DNA of 64,000 bases from Tessaracoccus aquimaris (GCF_001997345.1 NZ_CP019606.1:1984001-2048000), one strand, 5' to 3'. Shown: positions 42,434-52,033, counted from the stretch's first letter. A program made the numbers and translations. The notes: generated by a model not told the origin, from the sequence alone.

Positions 42434-43846
42434 TCAGTTGGTCAGGACGGCGGCGTCGCGCTTGTGCAGCCGGCGCGCCGCCTCGGCGAGCGAGCCCGAC
42501 ATCGACGGGTAGACGGTGAACGCGTGGCTGAAGTCGTCGACGTTGACCTGCTGCGACACCGCGATCGACACGGCATGGATCAGTTCGGACGCACGGGGCG
42601 CCACGACGACGCCGCCGACGATGATGCCGGTGGTCGGCAGGCAGAACAGCTTCACGAAGCCCTCGGTGAAGCCCTGCATCTTGGAGCGGGCGTTCGGCCC
42701 GAGCGGCAGCAGCACCGAGGAGACGCGCACCAGGCCCGCGTCGACCTCCTTCTGCGAGAGGCCGACGGTGGCGACCTCGGGGGTCGTGAACACGTTGGAC
42801 GAGACGAGCCGCAGGTCGAGCGGGGTGACGGCGTCCCCGAGCGAATGCCACATGGCGACCCGGCCTTGCATGGCCGCGACCGAGGCGAGCGCGAAGACGC
42901 CAGTGACGTCGCCTGCCGCGTAAACGTGCCGGTTGGAGGTGCGCGAGACGCGATCGACCTTGATGTGGCCCGACGGGGTCAGTTCAACGCCCGCCTCCTC
43001 GAGGCCGAGGCCCGCCGAGTTGGGGATGGCGCCGACCGCCATCAGGCAGTGCGACCCGGTGATCTCCTCGCCGTCGGCAAGCGTCACGACGACCCCGTCG
43101 CCCTCGCGTCGGGCCGCCACCGCGCGGCGCTCGCTCATGATGGTCATGCCGCGCCGCTCGAAGGCCTTCTGCAGCACGGCGGCCGCGTCCTGGTCCTCGC
43201 CCGGCAGCACCTGCTTGCGGGAACTGACGAGCACCACGTCGCAGCCGAGGCCGTCGAAGGCGGAGGCGAACTCGGCGCCGGTGACGCCGGAGCCGACCAC
43301 GATGAGCCGCTCGGGCAGGTCGGTGAGGTTGTAGACCTGCTTCCAGTTGAGGATCCGCTCACCGTCGCATGGCGCGTCGGGAAGTTCACGCGGCGTGGTC
43401 CCGGTCGCGACGAGCACGATGTCGGCATCGAAGCGTTCCTGGCCGTGCTCGGTGTCGGCGATCACGACGTTGGCGCCGTCGAGCCGGGCCTGCCCGATGA
43501 CGATCGCGACGCCCTCCTGCAGGAGTCGCTGCCGGATGTCGCTCGACTGGGCGAGCGCGAGGTCGAGGACGCGCTGGTTCACCTCGGCCAGGTCGACGCG
43601 CACCACGTCCGTGACGGCATCGCCGGGTAGGTGCAGGCCAAGTTGGCGGGCGTTCTCGATGCGCACCATCACCTCGGCGGTGGCGATCAGGGTCTTTGAC
43701 GGGACGCAGTCGGTCAGCACCGCTGCGCCGCCGAGGCCGTCGCGTTCGATGAGCGTCACGTCGCCGCCCAGTTGGGTCGCGACGAGCGCCGCCTCGTAGC
43801 CGCCGGGTCCGCCACCGATGATCACTACCTTGGTCACGGGTGCCAT
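42434..43846 (-). CDS. lpdA: NAD(P)H-quinone dehydrogenase of the LpdA type
   Basis: 470 residues, two-dinucleotide-binding flavoprotein fold. FAD motif VVIIGGGPGGYEAALVA, NAD(P) motif RLIVVGSGVTGAEFASAF, second FAD motif RHVYAAGDVTGVFALASVAA. The region that carries CxxxxC in disulfide reductases reads GGAAVLTDCVPSK, keeping only the second Cys, and the C-terminal His-Glu dyad is absent. This is the hallmark of mycobacterial LpdA (Rv3303c), a quinone reductase rather than lipoamide dehydrogenase. ATG lies directly on GGAAGG; a GTG three codons later has better spacing. Confidence 0.88.
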   Translation of the reverse strand: MAPVTKVVIIGGGPGGYEAALVATQLGGDVTLIERDGLGGAAVLTDCVPSKTLIATAEVMVRIENARQLGLHLPGDAVTDVVRVDLAEVNQRVLDLALAQSSDIRQRLLQEGVAIVIGQARLDGANVVIADTEHGQERFDADIVLVATGTTPRELPDAPCDGERILNWKQVYNLTDLPERLIVVGSGVTGAEFASAFDGLGCDVVLVSSRKQVLPGEDQDAAAVLQKAFERRGMTIMSERRAVAARREGDGVVVTLADGEEITGSHCLMAVGAIPNSAGLGLEEAGVELTPSGHIKVDRVSRTSNRHVYAAGDVTGVFALASVAAMQGRVAMWHSLGDAVTPLDLRLVSSNVFTTPEVATVGLSQKEVDAGLVRVSSVLLPLGPNARSKMQGFTEGFVKLFCLPTTGIIVGGVVVAPRASELIHAVSIAVSQQVNVDDFSHAFTVYPSMSGSLAEAARRLHKRDAAVLTN

Positions 43847-43880
43847 CCTTCCACACCCCCACGCAGCCCGGGTGGCCGCA

Positions 43881-43886
43881 AGTATG
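43881..43886 (-). promoter_or_regulatory. candidate -10 of lpdA
   Basis: CATACT on the minus strand, about 34 nt from the ATG; overlaps the pnp -10 on the other strand. Confidence 0.35.
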
Positions 43887-43888
43887 CT
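43883..43888 (+). promoter_or_regulatory. -10 box of pnp-pmmB
   Basis: TATGCT 7 nt before GTG. Confidence 0.5.
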
Positions 43889-43895
43889 GAGGCCT

Positions 43896-44696
43896 GTGAA
43901 CCAGGACCCTTATCAGTTGGCGGCCGAAGCGGCCGATTTCTTCCGCTCCCACTTCGACGTCGACCGGATCGATGTCGCGCTGGTGCTCGGTTCGGGCTGG
44001 GCCTCCGGCGCGGACCAGTTGGGCACCCCGATCGGCGAGATCGAACTGGGCGACGCCCCCGGCTTCAGTAAGCCGGTGGTCAGCGGCCACGGCGGCGCGC
44101 TGAAGTTGGTGCGCACCGCGGGCGGCAAGGTGGCCGCGATCTTCACGGGACGCACGCACTATTACGAGGGCCGCGGGGTCGCCCCGGTCGTGCACGGCGT
44201 GCGCACCGCCGCCGCCTGGGGGGCCGACACGATCGTGCTGACCAACGGTTGCGGCGGGCTGAACCCCGACTGGGCGCCGGGCACGGTCGTCGTCCTGAAC
44301 GACCACATCAACCTCACCGGCGACACCCCGCTGCTTGGCGCGACCTTCGTCGACCTGTCCGAGGCCTACGCGAAGCGCCTGCGTGACGTCGCGCACTCCG
44401 TCGACGCGTCGCTGCCGGAGGGCGTCTACGTCCAGTTCCGTGGGCCGCAGTACGAGACCCCTGCCGAGGTGCGGATGGCGGGCGTCCTGGGCGGCGACCT
44501 GGTGGGCATGTCGACGACGCTTGAGACCATCGCGGCTCGCGAGGCGGGCCTCGAGGTGCTCGGCCTCTCGCTTGTCACCAACGCGGCCGCGGGCCTGAGC
44601 GAGACCAACCTGGACCACGCCGAGGTGCTTCAAGCTGGCAAGGACGCTGGCCCGAGGCTCGCCTCGCTGCTGGCCGGGATCGTGGGGGCCCTGTGA
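43896..44696 (+). CDS. pnp: purine-nucleoside phosphorylase
   Basis: Phosphorolysis of (deoxy)inosine and guanosine to base plus (deoxy)ribose-1-phosphate. 266 residues, trimeric PNP class. LVLGSGWASG (phosphate site), GRTHYYEGRG, TNGCGGLNPDWAPGTVVVL, FRGPQYETPAEVRM and SLVTNAAAGLSE (base-binding Asn) are present. Leaderless GTG start; the open frame extends upstream past the -10 box and is ignored. The stop shares a base with the ATG of pmmB, whose mutase activity could process the ribose-1-phosphate. Confidence 0.92.
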   Translation: MNQDPYQLAAEAADFFRSHFDVDRIDVALVLGSGWASGADQLGTPIGEIELGDAPGFSKPVVSGHGGALKLVRTAGGKVAAIFTGRTHYYEGRGVAPVVHGVRTAAAWGADTIVLTNGCGGLNPDWAPGTVVVLNDHINLTGDTPLLGATFVDLSEAYAKRLRDVAHSVDASLPEGVYVQFRGPQYETPAEVRMAGVLGGDLVGMSTTLETIAAREAGLEVLGLSLVTNAAAGLSETNLDHAEVLQAGKDAGPRLASLLAGIVGAL

Positions 44697-46360
44697 TGAG
44701 CGACCTGATCTCCGCCGCGACCGCTTGGCGCGACGCCGACCCGGATCCCGACACCCGCGAGGAACTGGACCACCTGATCGTCCAGGCCCAGGCCAACGAC
44801 GACACGCTGCGCACGGCCGCCACCGCTGAACTGGCCTCCGCGTTCGCAGGCCCGCTCGAGTTCGGCACCGCGGGGCTGCGCGGAGCACTCGGCCCCGGCC
44901 CCGCCCGGATGAACCGGGTCGTGGTGACGCAGGCCGCCGCGGGCTTCGCCGCCTGGCTGAGGGCAAAGGGCCACGCGGGCGGCAAGGTCATCGTCGGCCA
45001 CGACGCCAGGCACAACTCCGAGGCGTTCGCCGAGGACACGGCGCAGGTGATGGCGGGCGCCGGCTTCGAGGTGCTGTGGACAAACGAGCCCATCCCGACC
45101 CCTGTGGTCGCGTTCGGGATCCAGCACTTCGGCTGTGTCGCGGGCATCGTCGTCACGGCGTCGCACAACCCGCCGCAGGACAACGGTTACAAGGTCTACC
45201 TGGGCGACGGGTCCCAGATCGTGCCTCCGACCGACGCCGAGATCGCCGCCGAGATCGCGACGGTTGCCGCGGGCGACTGGGCGCACCTGCCGCGTGGCGA
45301 GGCCCGCAGCGATGTCACTGCCGACCTGCTCGGCGCCTACGTCGCGCGCGCCGCCTCCCTGTACCCCGCCGACGCGCCCAAGGAGATCGTCTGGGTGCAC
45401 ACGGCCATGCACGGCGTCGGCGCCGCCACGATGCGCGACGTCGCCCAGGCCATCGGCCTGCCCGCGGGTCGCGAGGTCGCCGAGCAGGCAGAGCCGAACC
45501 CCGACTTCCCCACGGTCTCGTTCCCCAACCCCGAGGAGAAGGGCGCGATCGACCTCGCGCTGAAACTCGCCGCGGAGGAGCGCGCCGACGTGGTGATCGC
45601 CAACGACCCCGACGCCGACCGGTGCGCGGTCGCCGCGGTCGTCGACGGCCGGTGGCGGATGCTGACCGGCGACGAGTTGGGCTCGCTGCTGGGCGAGGAC
45701 GCGATCCGACGCGGCGTGCCGGGCACATTCGCGAACTCGGTGGTGTCCTCGACGCTGCTCGCCAGGATGGCCGAGGCCGCTGGCCGCTCGCACACCACGA
45801 CGCTGACCGGCTTCAAGTGGATCGGCCGGGTCCCCGACCTGGCCTTCGGCTACGAGGAGGCCATCGGCTACTGCTGCGACTCGCACGCGGTCCCCGACAA
45901 GGACGGCATCACCGCGGCCGTCAACGTGCTCCGAATCACCGCCGAGTTGAGGGCCAAGGGCCTGACGATCGCCGATCGTCTCGACGAGATCGCCCGCACG
46001 TACGGCCTCACCTCGACCTCTCAACTGTCGGTCCGGGTGGCCGACCTGTCGCTGATCGCCGACGCGATGGCCCGGCTCCGCGCCAACCCGCCCGCCCAAC
46101 TGCTCGGCGAGGACGTCACTGTGGCTGACCTGTCGGAGGGCTCCGACGCGCTGCCGCCGACCGACGCCATCGAGTTGACGGGCCCGAGCCTGCACGTGGT
46201 GGCCCGCCCGTCCGGCACCGAGCCGAAGCTCAAGTGCTACCTGGAGGTGCGCCTCCCCGCCGACCGGTCCCAGGACGTCGCGTCGGCGCGTGAGACGAAC
46301 GCCGCAAGCCTCGAGCGGCTGCGCTCCGAGATGGCGGCGGCCCTGGGAGTCGACGCCTGA
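44696..46360 (+). CDS. pmmB: phospho-sugar mutase (PmmB type)
   Basis: 554 residues, alpha-D-phosphohexomutase family. GTAGLRGALGPGPARMN, phosphoserine loop VTASHNPPQDNGYKVY, metal loop NDPDADRCAVA, sugar loop YEEAIGYCCD, phosphate loop RPSGTEPKLKCYLEV. The length and the pnp neighbour match PmmB/phosphopentomutase-like enzymes (Rv3308), so ribose- or deoxyribose-1-phosphate is a plausible substrate besides hexose phosphates. Coupled to pnp by TGATG overlap. A strong terminator follows. Confidence 0.9.
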   Translation: MSDLISAATAWRDADPDPDTREELDHLIVQAQANDDTLRTAATAELASAFAGPLEFGTAGLRGALGPGPARMNRVVVTQAAAGFAAWLRAKGHAGGKVIVGHDARHNSEAFAEDTAQVMAGAGFEVLWTNEPIPTPVVAFGIQHFGCVAGIVVTASHNPPQDNGYKVYLGDGSQIVPPTDAEIAAEIATVAAGDWAHLPRGEARSDVTADLLGAYVARAASLYPADAPKEIVWVHTAMHGVGAATMRDVAQAIGLPAGREVAEQAEPNPDFPTVSFPNPEEKGAIDLALKLAAEERADVVIANDPDADRCAVAAVVDGRWRMLTGDELGSLLGEDAIRRGVPGTFANSVVSSTLLARMAEAAGRSHTTTLTGFKWIGRVPDLAFGYEEAIGYCCDSHAVPDKDGITAAVNVLRITAELRAKGLTIADRLDEIARTYGLTSTSQLSVRVADLSLIADAMARLRANPPAQLLGEDVTVADLSEGSDALPPTDAIELTGPSLHVVARPSGTEPKLKCYLEVRLPADRSQDVASARETNAASLERLRSEMAAALGVDA

Positions 46361-46374
46361 CGTCACGACCCGCT

Positions 46375-46410
46375 CGAAGACCCCTGGGGATCCGTCCTCA
46401 GGGGTCTTCG
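46375..46410 (+). terminator. terminator after pmmB
   Basis: A perfect 12-bp stem, CGAAGACCCCTG with CAGGGGTCTTCG, 12-nt loop. Confidence 0.75.
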
Positions 46411-46486
46411 CCGTCCCGGCCCGAACTCGCGCCGCGCCCGTGCGGGAGCTTCTGCCCGACGCCTGAGGCGAGGCCCGCCGGCGGGC

Positions 46487-46492
46487 TACCCT
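46487..46492 (+). promoter_or_regulatory. -10 box of DUF2207 gene 1
   Basis: TACCCT 7 nt before ATG. Confidence 0.45.
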
Positions 46493-46499
46493 GGAAACC

Positions 46500-48317
46500 A
46501 TGACGAAGCTTCGAGCTGGACTCGCCGCACTGTTGCTCGCCCTCGTTTCGGTCTGGTTCGTGGCCATGCCGGCGAAGGCGGACACGGATGCCCCCATCAC
46601 GCGCTACGACGTCGCCGTCAACCTCACGCCAGAGGGTGTCGCCGAGATGAAGGTCGACTTCACCATGGACTTCTCCGTGGTGCGCGGCCGAGGGCCCATC
46701 GTCATCCTGCCGACGGTTCAGGACGACGGCGCCAACCCGGATGAGCAGTACGTCTTCAAGTACTCCAACTTCAACGTGACCTCGACCTCGGGCGCCAACA
46801 CCACGGTGTCGAAGGAGTCGCAGAGCGAGGGCATCGAGCTGCGGATCGGCGATGCGGACATCTTCAACAACGGCCCTGAGGACTACACGCTCACCTATGA
46901 CGTGACTGGCTTCATCGTCTCCGAGCAGAAGGACAGCGGGCTCGACGAGTTCAGCTGGAACGCGATCGGCCCCGCGTGGGAGTCGCGGATCAGCAACGTC
47001 ACCGTCGAGGTGACGGGCCCCGCCGACGTGCAGAAGACGGCCTGCTTCTACGGGCGCGGCTACACCACGCCGTGCGACGCGTCCGAGTCGGGCACCTCCG
47101 CCAGCTTCTCGGTCGATGCTCTGTCGCCGCGTGAGCCGATGCAGATCGTCGCGGGCTTCCCGGCAGGGACGTTCGGCGGCGTCGAGCAGCACAAGCGTAA
47201 GAAGCCCTCGATCGGCAACGCGTTCGCCCTGACCCCCCTCACCGGTGGCGTCGCGGGGGCTGGCCTCGTCGCGGCCCTCGGCGGCCTCGTCGCGATCCGT
47301 CGCAGGCACGCCCGCGACGACGTCTACCTCGGCCTCACCCCCGGCCTGACGCCTGGAAAGGGCGAGCCGGGCAACATCGGGCAGGCCTCCGGCAAGGCGC
47401 CCGTCACGGTGCAGTTCAACCCGCCGAAGGGGTCCACCCCCGGTGAGATCGGCACGCTGATGGACACCACGGCCGACAACGTCGATGTGTCGGCGACCCT
47501 CGTCGACCTCGCAGTGCGCGGGTACCTGCGGATCGAGTCGAACGGCGGCAACGAGTTCGTCCTCTACGCCACCAACCCGCGCCAGCGCGACAAGCTCGAA
47601 CCATTCGAGTCGAAGCTGCTCGCCGACGTGTTCCAGGGGCAGCCAGCGGTCAGCGCGGGTGAACTGCGCGGGGTCGACCACCAGCACGACCTGTCGACGG
47701 CCCGCACCGGCCTCTACAACTCCGTGGTGAGCAAGGGCTGGTTCAAGGCCAACCCCACCACCGCGCAGGCCGTGCCCATGACGCTCGGTGGGCTCTGCAT
47801 CATCGTGGCGGGTGTTGCCGCCATCGGGCTCTCGATGTCCGGGTGGAGCCTCCTCGCGATCCCGCTCGCCATCTTCGGCATCGGGCTGATCGTGCTGTCC
47901 GGCAAGTTCCGCAAGCGCACGGCGCTCGGGTCGGCCAACCTGGCCCAGGCCAAGGGCTTCGAGCTGTACCTGCGGACCGCAGAGAAGGACACGCTGCGCT
48001 TCGAGGAGGGCGAGGACATCTTCTCCAAGTACCTGCCATACGCGATGGTCTTCGGCGTGGCCGACCGCTGGTCGAAGCTGTTCGCCCAACTGGGCGCCGA
48101 CGGCATCTACCGCGCCGACACGTCCTGGTACATCGGCGCAGATCTCTACCACGGCTTCGCGTTCGCCAGCGCCATGAACAACCTCACCTCGACCATGTCG
48201 AGTTCCTTCGACGCCGCCCGCGCCGCTGGCATGACGGCCTCCACGGGCAGCTCGTCCGGATTCTCCGGGTTCAGCGGAGGCGGCGGCTTCGGCGGCGGTG
48301 GCGGCGGCTCCTGGTAG
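46500..48317 (+). CDS. DUF2207 membrane protein, copy 1 of 3
   Basis: 605 residues. A cleavable signal (GLAALLLALVSVWFVAMPAKA) precedes an N-terminal extracytoplasmic beta domain (ITRYDVAVNLTPEGVAEMKV; SGLDEFSWNAIGPAW). One helix follows near residue 250, then a cytoplasmic region with ATLVDLAVRGYLRIE, two adjacent helices (about 425-470), FELYLRTAEKDTLRFEEGED, and FSKYLPYAMVFGVADRWSKL. The tail is Ser/Gly-rich, ending FGGGGGGSW. This is the DUF2207 layout; function unknown. About two thirds similar in sequence to the next gene. Confidence 0.88.
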   Translation: MTKLRAGLAALLLALVSVWFVAMPAKADTDAPITRYDVAVNLTPEGVAEMKVDFTMDFSVVRGRGPIVILPTVQDDGANPDEQYVFKYSNFNVTSTSGANTTVSKESQSEGIELRIGDADIFNNGPEDYTLTYDVTGFIVSEQKDSGLDEFSWNAIGPAWESRISNVTVEVTGPADVQKTACFYGRGYTTPCDASESGTSASFSVDALSPREPMQIVAGFPAGTFGGVEQHKRKKPSIGNAFALTPLTGGVAGAGLVAALGGLVAIRRRHARDDVYLGLTPGLTPGKGEPGNIGQASGKAPVTVQFNPPKGSTPGEIGTLMDTTADNVDVSATLVDLAVRGYLRIESNGGNEFVLYATNPRQRDKLEPFESKLLADVFQGQPAVSAGELRGVDHQHDLSTARTGLYNSVVSKGWFKANPTTAQAVPMTLGGLCIIVAGVAAIGLSMSGWSLLAIPLAIFGIGLIVLSGKFRKRTALGSANLAQAKGFELYLRTAEKDTLRFEEGEDIFSKYLPYAMVFGVADRWSKLFAQLGADGIYRADTSWYIGADLYHGFAFASAMNNLTSTMSSSFDAARAAGMTASTGSSSGFSGFSGGGGFGGGGGGSW

Positions 48318-48330
48318 ACCCGGGCGGGCT

Positions 48331-48336
48331 TACGCT
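48331..48336 (+). promoter_or_regulatory. -10 box of DUF2207 gene 2
   Basis: TACGCT 7 nt before ATG. Confidence 0.45.
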
Positions 48337-48343
48337 GGCGCCC

Positions 48344-50152
48344 ATGCGGATCTTCTGGCGAATGCTCGTGGCAGTGGCCGTAGGCCTGATCGTGACGGCC
48401 ACGGGCACCCTCCCAGCCCGCGCTGAGTCCGGGGTGCCGATCACCAACTACGACGTCGTCGTCAACCTGACGCCAGAGGGCGTCGCCGAGGTGAAGATCA
48501 ACCTCACGCTCGACTTCGGCGCCAGGTCCGGCCACGGCCCCTACATCGCGCTCGCGACCGCCCAGGACGACGGCGCGGACCCGTCGATGGAGTACACCTT
48601 CGAGTACTCCGACGTGCAGGTCAGCTCCCCGAGTGGGGCCGCGGCGGACGTCGCGGAGAGCACCGACTCCGGCGGCGTGCGGACCCTCAAGATCGGCCGC
48701 GAGGGCACCGTCTACACCACGCCCCAGGACTACACCATCACCTACGACGTGACCGGCTTCATCGTCTCCGACCAGAAGGACAGTGGGCTCGACGAGTTCA
48801 ACTGGAACGCGCTCGGCACCGGCTGGACCTCCGCGATCAGCGACATCGACATCACCGTCACGGGCCCGACCGAGGTGACCAAGGCCGCGTGCTTCGTCGG
48901 GGATTACCAGAGCCAGCGTCCGTGCGACGGCTGGACCGACGGCGCCTCCGCAAGCTTCTACCTCGCGGAGCTTCCGCCGTCCAACCCCGTCCAGACCGTC
49001 GTCGGCTTCCCCGCAGGCACCTTCGGCGGCGTCGAACAGCACCGCCGAGCGAAGCTGACCCCCCTCACGGCCTTCGCCCTCACCCCGGTCACGGGCAGCC
49101 TCTTCGGGGTCGGGATGGTGGCCGCGATCCTCGGAGGCGTGGCACAGTTCCGCCGGATCAGGAAGCAGGAGAAGCCGCCAAAGCGCAAGCCGAACGCTGA
49201 AGCCCTCGCCGCGCTGCAGCGGCCCGCCTCCAAGGTGACAACCGTCTCGTTCGCGCCACCCCGGGACACCACGCCCGCCGAGCTCGGCCTGCTGCTGACC
49301 AGGAAGACGGGGCGCACCGCGTTGACCGCCACGGTGCTCGACCTCGCCGTCCGCGGCTACCTGCGGATCAACCAGGGCGTCGGCAAGGAGTTCGCGCTGG
49401 TGCGCCTCAGGTCCGACCCCATCTCACTCGAGCCGTTCGAGGACTTCCTGCTCGGCAGGCTGTTCCACCGCGACGATGCGGTGACCTCCGAGGAACTGCG
49501 CACTCCCCCGTACGGTGACATCCCCTCGCGGTTCGACACCAAGCTCAGGGCGAGCGTCAAGGAAAGGGGATGGTTCAACGAGCCGGGGAGGGGCGGCCTG
49601 GTTGCCCTCACCCTTGGCATCAACCTCATCGCGTTCGGAGTGGCCGGAAGCATCGTGCTCGGGGTGTTGCTGCGATGGGGGCTCGTCGGCCTGCCGGTGC
49701 TGGTCTTCGGGATCATCCTGCTCGCCTCGTCCCTGCGCAGGAAGCAGCTCTCCCGGGTCGGAAAGGCCTACCTGGAGCAGGCGAAGGGGTTCAAGCTCTA
49801 TCTCGCCACCGCAGAGGCAGACACGCTGCGCCTCGAGGAGGGCGAGGACATCTTCTCCAAGTACCTGCCCCAGGCGGTGGTGTTCGACCTCGTCGACCGC
49901 TGGACCAAGCTGTTCACGACCCTCGGCGAGCAGGGCCGCTACCGCTTCGACGACTCGTGGGTCTCGGGAGGCGGCCTCCTCAGCACCGCGGCCTTCGCGT
50001 CGAGCTTCGACTCCGCCGCCCGGTCCATGGACCGTTCGGTGACCTACGGTTCCTCGTCATCGAGCTACTCGTCGTCCACCTCCGGGAGCTCGGGAAGCTC
50101 CGGTTTCAGCGGCGGTGGGGGCTTCGGCGGCGGCGGCGGCGGATCCTGGTGA
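48344..50152 (+). CDS. DUF2207 membrane protein, copy 2 of 3
   Basis: 602 residues with the same architecture as copy 1: signal peptide, beta domain (ITNYDVVVNLTPEGVAEVKI; DVTGFIVSDQKDSGLDEFNW), helix, cytoplasmic VLDLAVRGYLRIN, double helix, FKLYLATAEADTLRLEEGED and FSKYLPQAVVFDLVDRWTKL. The C-terminus is Ser-rich then FSGGGGFGGGGGGSW, identical to copy 1 in its last 14 residues. Separate leaderless promoter, 26 bp after copy 1. Confidence 0.88.
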   Translation: MRIFWRMLVAVAVGLIVTATGTLPARAESGVPITNYDVVVNLTPEGVAEVKINLTLDFGARSGHGPYIALATAQDDGADPSMEYTFEYSDVQVSSPSGAAADVAESTDSGGVRTLKIGREGTVYTTPQDYTITYDVTGFIVSDQKDSGLDEFNWNALGTGWTSAISDIDITVTGPTEVTKAACFVGDYQSQRPCDGWTDGASASFYLAELPPSNPVQTVVGFPAGTFGGVEQHRRAKLTPLTAFALTPVTGSLFGVGMVAAILGGVAQFRRIRKQEKPPKRKPNAEALAALQRPASKVTTVSFAPPRDTTPAELGLLLTRKTGRTALTATVLDLAVRGYLRINQGVGKEFALVRLRSDPISLEPFEDFLLGRLFHRDDAVTSEELRTPPYGDIPSRFDTKLRASVKERGWFNEPGRGGLVALTLGINLIAFGVAGSIVLGVLLRWGLVGLPVLVFGIILLASSLRRKQLSRVGKAYLEQAKGFKLYLATAEADTLRLEEGEDIFSKYLPQAVVFDLVDRWTKLFTTLGEQGRYRFDDSWVSGGGLLSTAAFASSFDSAARSMDRSVTYGSSSSSYSSSTSGSSGSSGFSGGGGFGGGGGGSW

Positions 50153-50165
50153 GCCCGGCGGCACC

Positions 50166-50171
50166 TAGCCT
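50166..50171 (+). promoter_or_regulatory. -10 box of DUF2207 gene 3
   Basis: TAGCCT 6 nt before ATG. Confidence 0.45.
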
Positions 50172-50177
50172 TTTGGG

Positions 50178-51983
50178 ATGACCAAGGCCCTGCGATTGAC
50201 GACCGCCCTGGCGATCGCGCTGCTCCTCTCGGTGCTCGCGACCCCCAGCGCCACCGCCGACGGCGGCACGCCCATCACGCGGTTCCACGCGGAGGTCAGG
50301 CTTGCCGAGGACGGCCTCGCGGAGGTCACCGTCGACTTCACGATGGATTTCTCCGCCCAACGCGGCCGCGGACCGATCTATGTGCTCCCGACCAGGCAGG
50401 ACGCGGGCAACGGCAAGGACTACCGGTTCTCCTACGGGCCTGTCGAGTGGTCCTCGCCCAGCGGCGCCAACACGGACGTGCGGCGCACCGCCTCGTCCAA
50501 GACGATGACGATGCAGGTCGGCGACGCCGACACCTTCTACGACACCCCGCAGGAGTACCGGCTCACCTACAGGGTGAGCGGCCTGATCGCGCCCGACCAC
50601 CCCGAGAGCGGCCTCGACGAGTTCAACTGGGACGCGATCGGCACGGGCTGGGACCTGCCCTTCTCCGAGGCGACCGCCACCGTGACGGGGCCCGTGGACG
50701 TGGCGGCGTCCTACTGCCACTTCGGCGCGCGCGGCGACCGGACCTGCGAGGCCTCCCACGACGGCGCCGGCGCCGACTTCTCCGTCGACCACCTCGACCC
50801 GCACGAACGCTTCCAGGTCACGGCCAGCTTCCCGGCAGGCACCTTCGTCGGCGCCGAACAGGAACTGGTCGACAAGCCCGCGAGCGAGCGGCCCTTCACG
50901 CTGAACGCGACCACCGGCGCCGTCTCCGGCGGGCTGCTGCTCGCCGCCCTCGGCGTCCTGTTGGCGCTGTGGCGCAACGCCTCCCGCGACGAGGTCTTCG
51001 TCGGCGTCCCGCCCGGCGTGATCCCCAAGGGCGGCGAGGCCACCGTCGCGCGAGCCTCGAGGCGGGACCGGCCGCCGGTCGCCGTCCAGTTCGCACCGCC
51101 GCCCGGCTCCCCGGGCGAACTGCGGGTCCTGATCAAGGGCAGCGTCGACAAGGTCGCCGCCTCCGCGACCCTCGTCGACCTCGCCGCCCGCGGCTACCTG
51201 ACGATCGAGTCCACAGGCAGCGGCGTCGTCCTCACCCGGGTCGACCCTGCGCCGACAGGAAAGCTGCTCGGCCACGAGCAGTCGCTGCTCGCGGTCATGT
51301 TCAAGCAGTCGGCCCGGGTCACGGCCAAGGACCTGCGCGCCAACCGCAAGCTCGGACGGCGGGTCGTCAAGGCCCTCGACGGCGCCGTCAAGGGCAGGGG
51401 CTGGCTCGAGAAGCACTCGCACGGACGCCTGCAGGCCATGCGAGTCGTCGGCTTCTTCCTGACGTTCATCGGCGTGGCGATGTGCGCGATGCTCGGCATG
51501 CTCTTCGGCTTCGGGCTGGTCGGCATCCCCGTCGCACTCTTCGGCATCGGCCTGTTCGTAGTGTCGTTCAAGACCTTCCGGCGCACCGCGAAGGGGTCGG
51601 CGGTACTGTCCCAGGCCGAGGGCTTCAAGCTCTACCTCTCCACCGCGGAGCGCGACACGCTTCGCTTCGAGGAGGGCGTCGACATCTTCTCCAGGTACCT
51701 GCCCTACGCCATGGTCTTCGGCGTCGCCGACCACTGGTCGTCGCTGTTCGCCGACCTGGCCCGCGACGGCGTGTATGTCGGCGACACGTCCTGGCTGCAC
51801 GGGGTGCAGTTGAGCCAGGCCGCCGGGCTGACCTCGGCCCTCGGATCGGTGTCCTCCGCAATGACGACGGTGACCCAGATGGCGGTCGCCTCGGGCGTCG
51901 GCGTCGCGAGCGGAGGCTCGACGGGCGGCTCCGGCTCCGGCGGGGGCGGTGGCTTCGGGGGAAGCGGCGGCAGTTCCTGGTGA
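50178..51983 (+). CDS. DUF2207 membrane protein, copy 3 of 3
   Basis: 601 residues, the most diverged copy. It keeps the signal peptide, ITRFHAEVRLAEDGLAEVTV, ESGLDEFNWDAIGTGWDLPF, ATLVDLAARGYLTIE, FKLYLSTAERDTLRFEEGVD and FSRYLPYAMVFGVADHWSSL. The tail is shorter and ends GGGGGFGGSGGSSW. Three full-length copies head to tail imply gene duplication with retained function, perhaps forming hetero-oligomers. Leaderless start 25 bp after copy 2. Confidence 0.88.
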   Translation: MTKALRLTTALAIALLLSVLATPSATADGGTPITRFHAEVRLAEDGLAEVTVDFTMDFSAQRGRGPIYVLPTRQDAGNGKDYRFSYGPVEWSSPSGANTDVRRTASSKTMTMQVGDADTFYDTPQEYRLTYRVSGLIAPDHPESGLDEFNWDAIGTGWDLPFSEATATVTGPVDVAASYCHFGARGDRTCEASHDGAGADFSVDHLDPHERFQVTASFPAGTFVGAEQELVDKPASERPFTLNATTGAVSGGLLLAALGVLLALWRNASRDEVFVGVPPGVIPKGGEATVARASRRDRPPVAVQFAPPPGSPGELRVLIKGSVDKVAASATLVDLAARGYLTIESTGSGVVLTRVDPAPTGKLLGHEQSLLAVMFKQSARVTAKDLRANRKLGRRVVKALDGAVKGRGWLEKHSHGRLQAMRVVGFFLTFIGVAMCAMLGMLFGFGLVGIPVALFGIGLFVVSFKTFRRTAKGSAVLSQAEGFKLYLSTAERDTLRFEEGVDIFSRYLPYAMVFGVADHWSSLFADLARDGVYVGDTSWLHGVQLSQAAGLTSALGSVSSAMTTVTQMAVASGVGVASGGSTGGSGSGGGGGFGGSGGSSW

Positions 51984-52033
51984 GGCCCGCCCCTGACGAG
52001 GCCCGGCGCGCGCGGCACCGCGTCGGGAATCGC

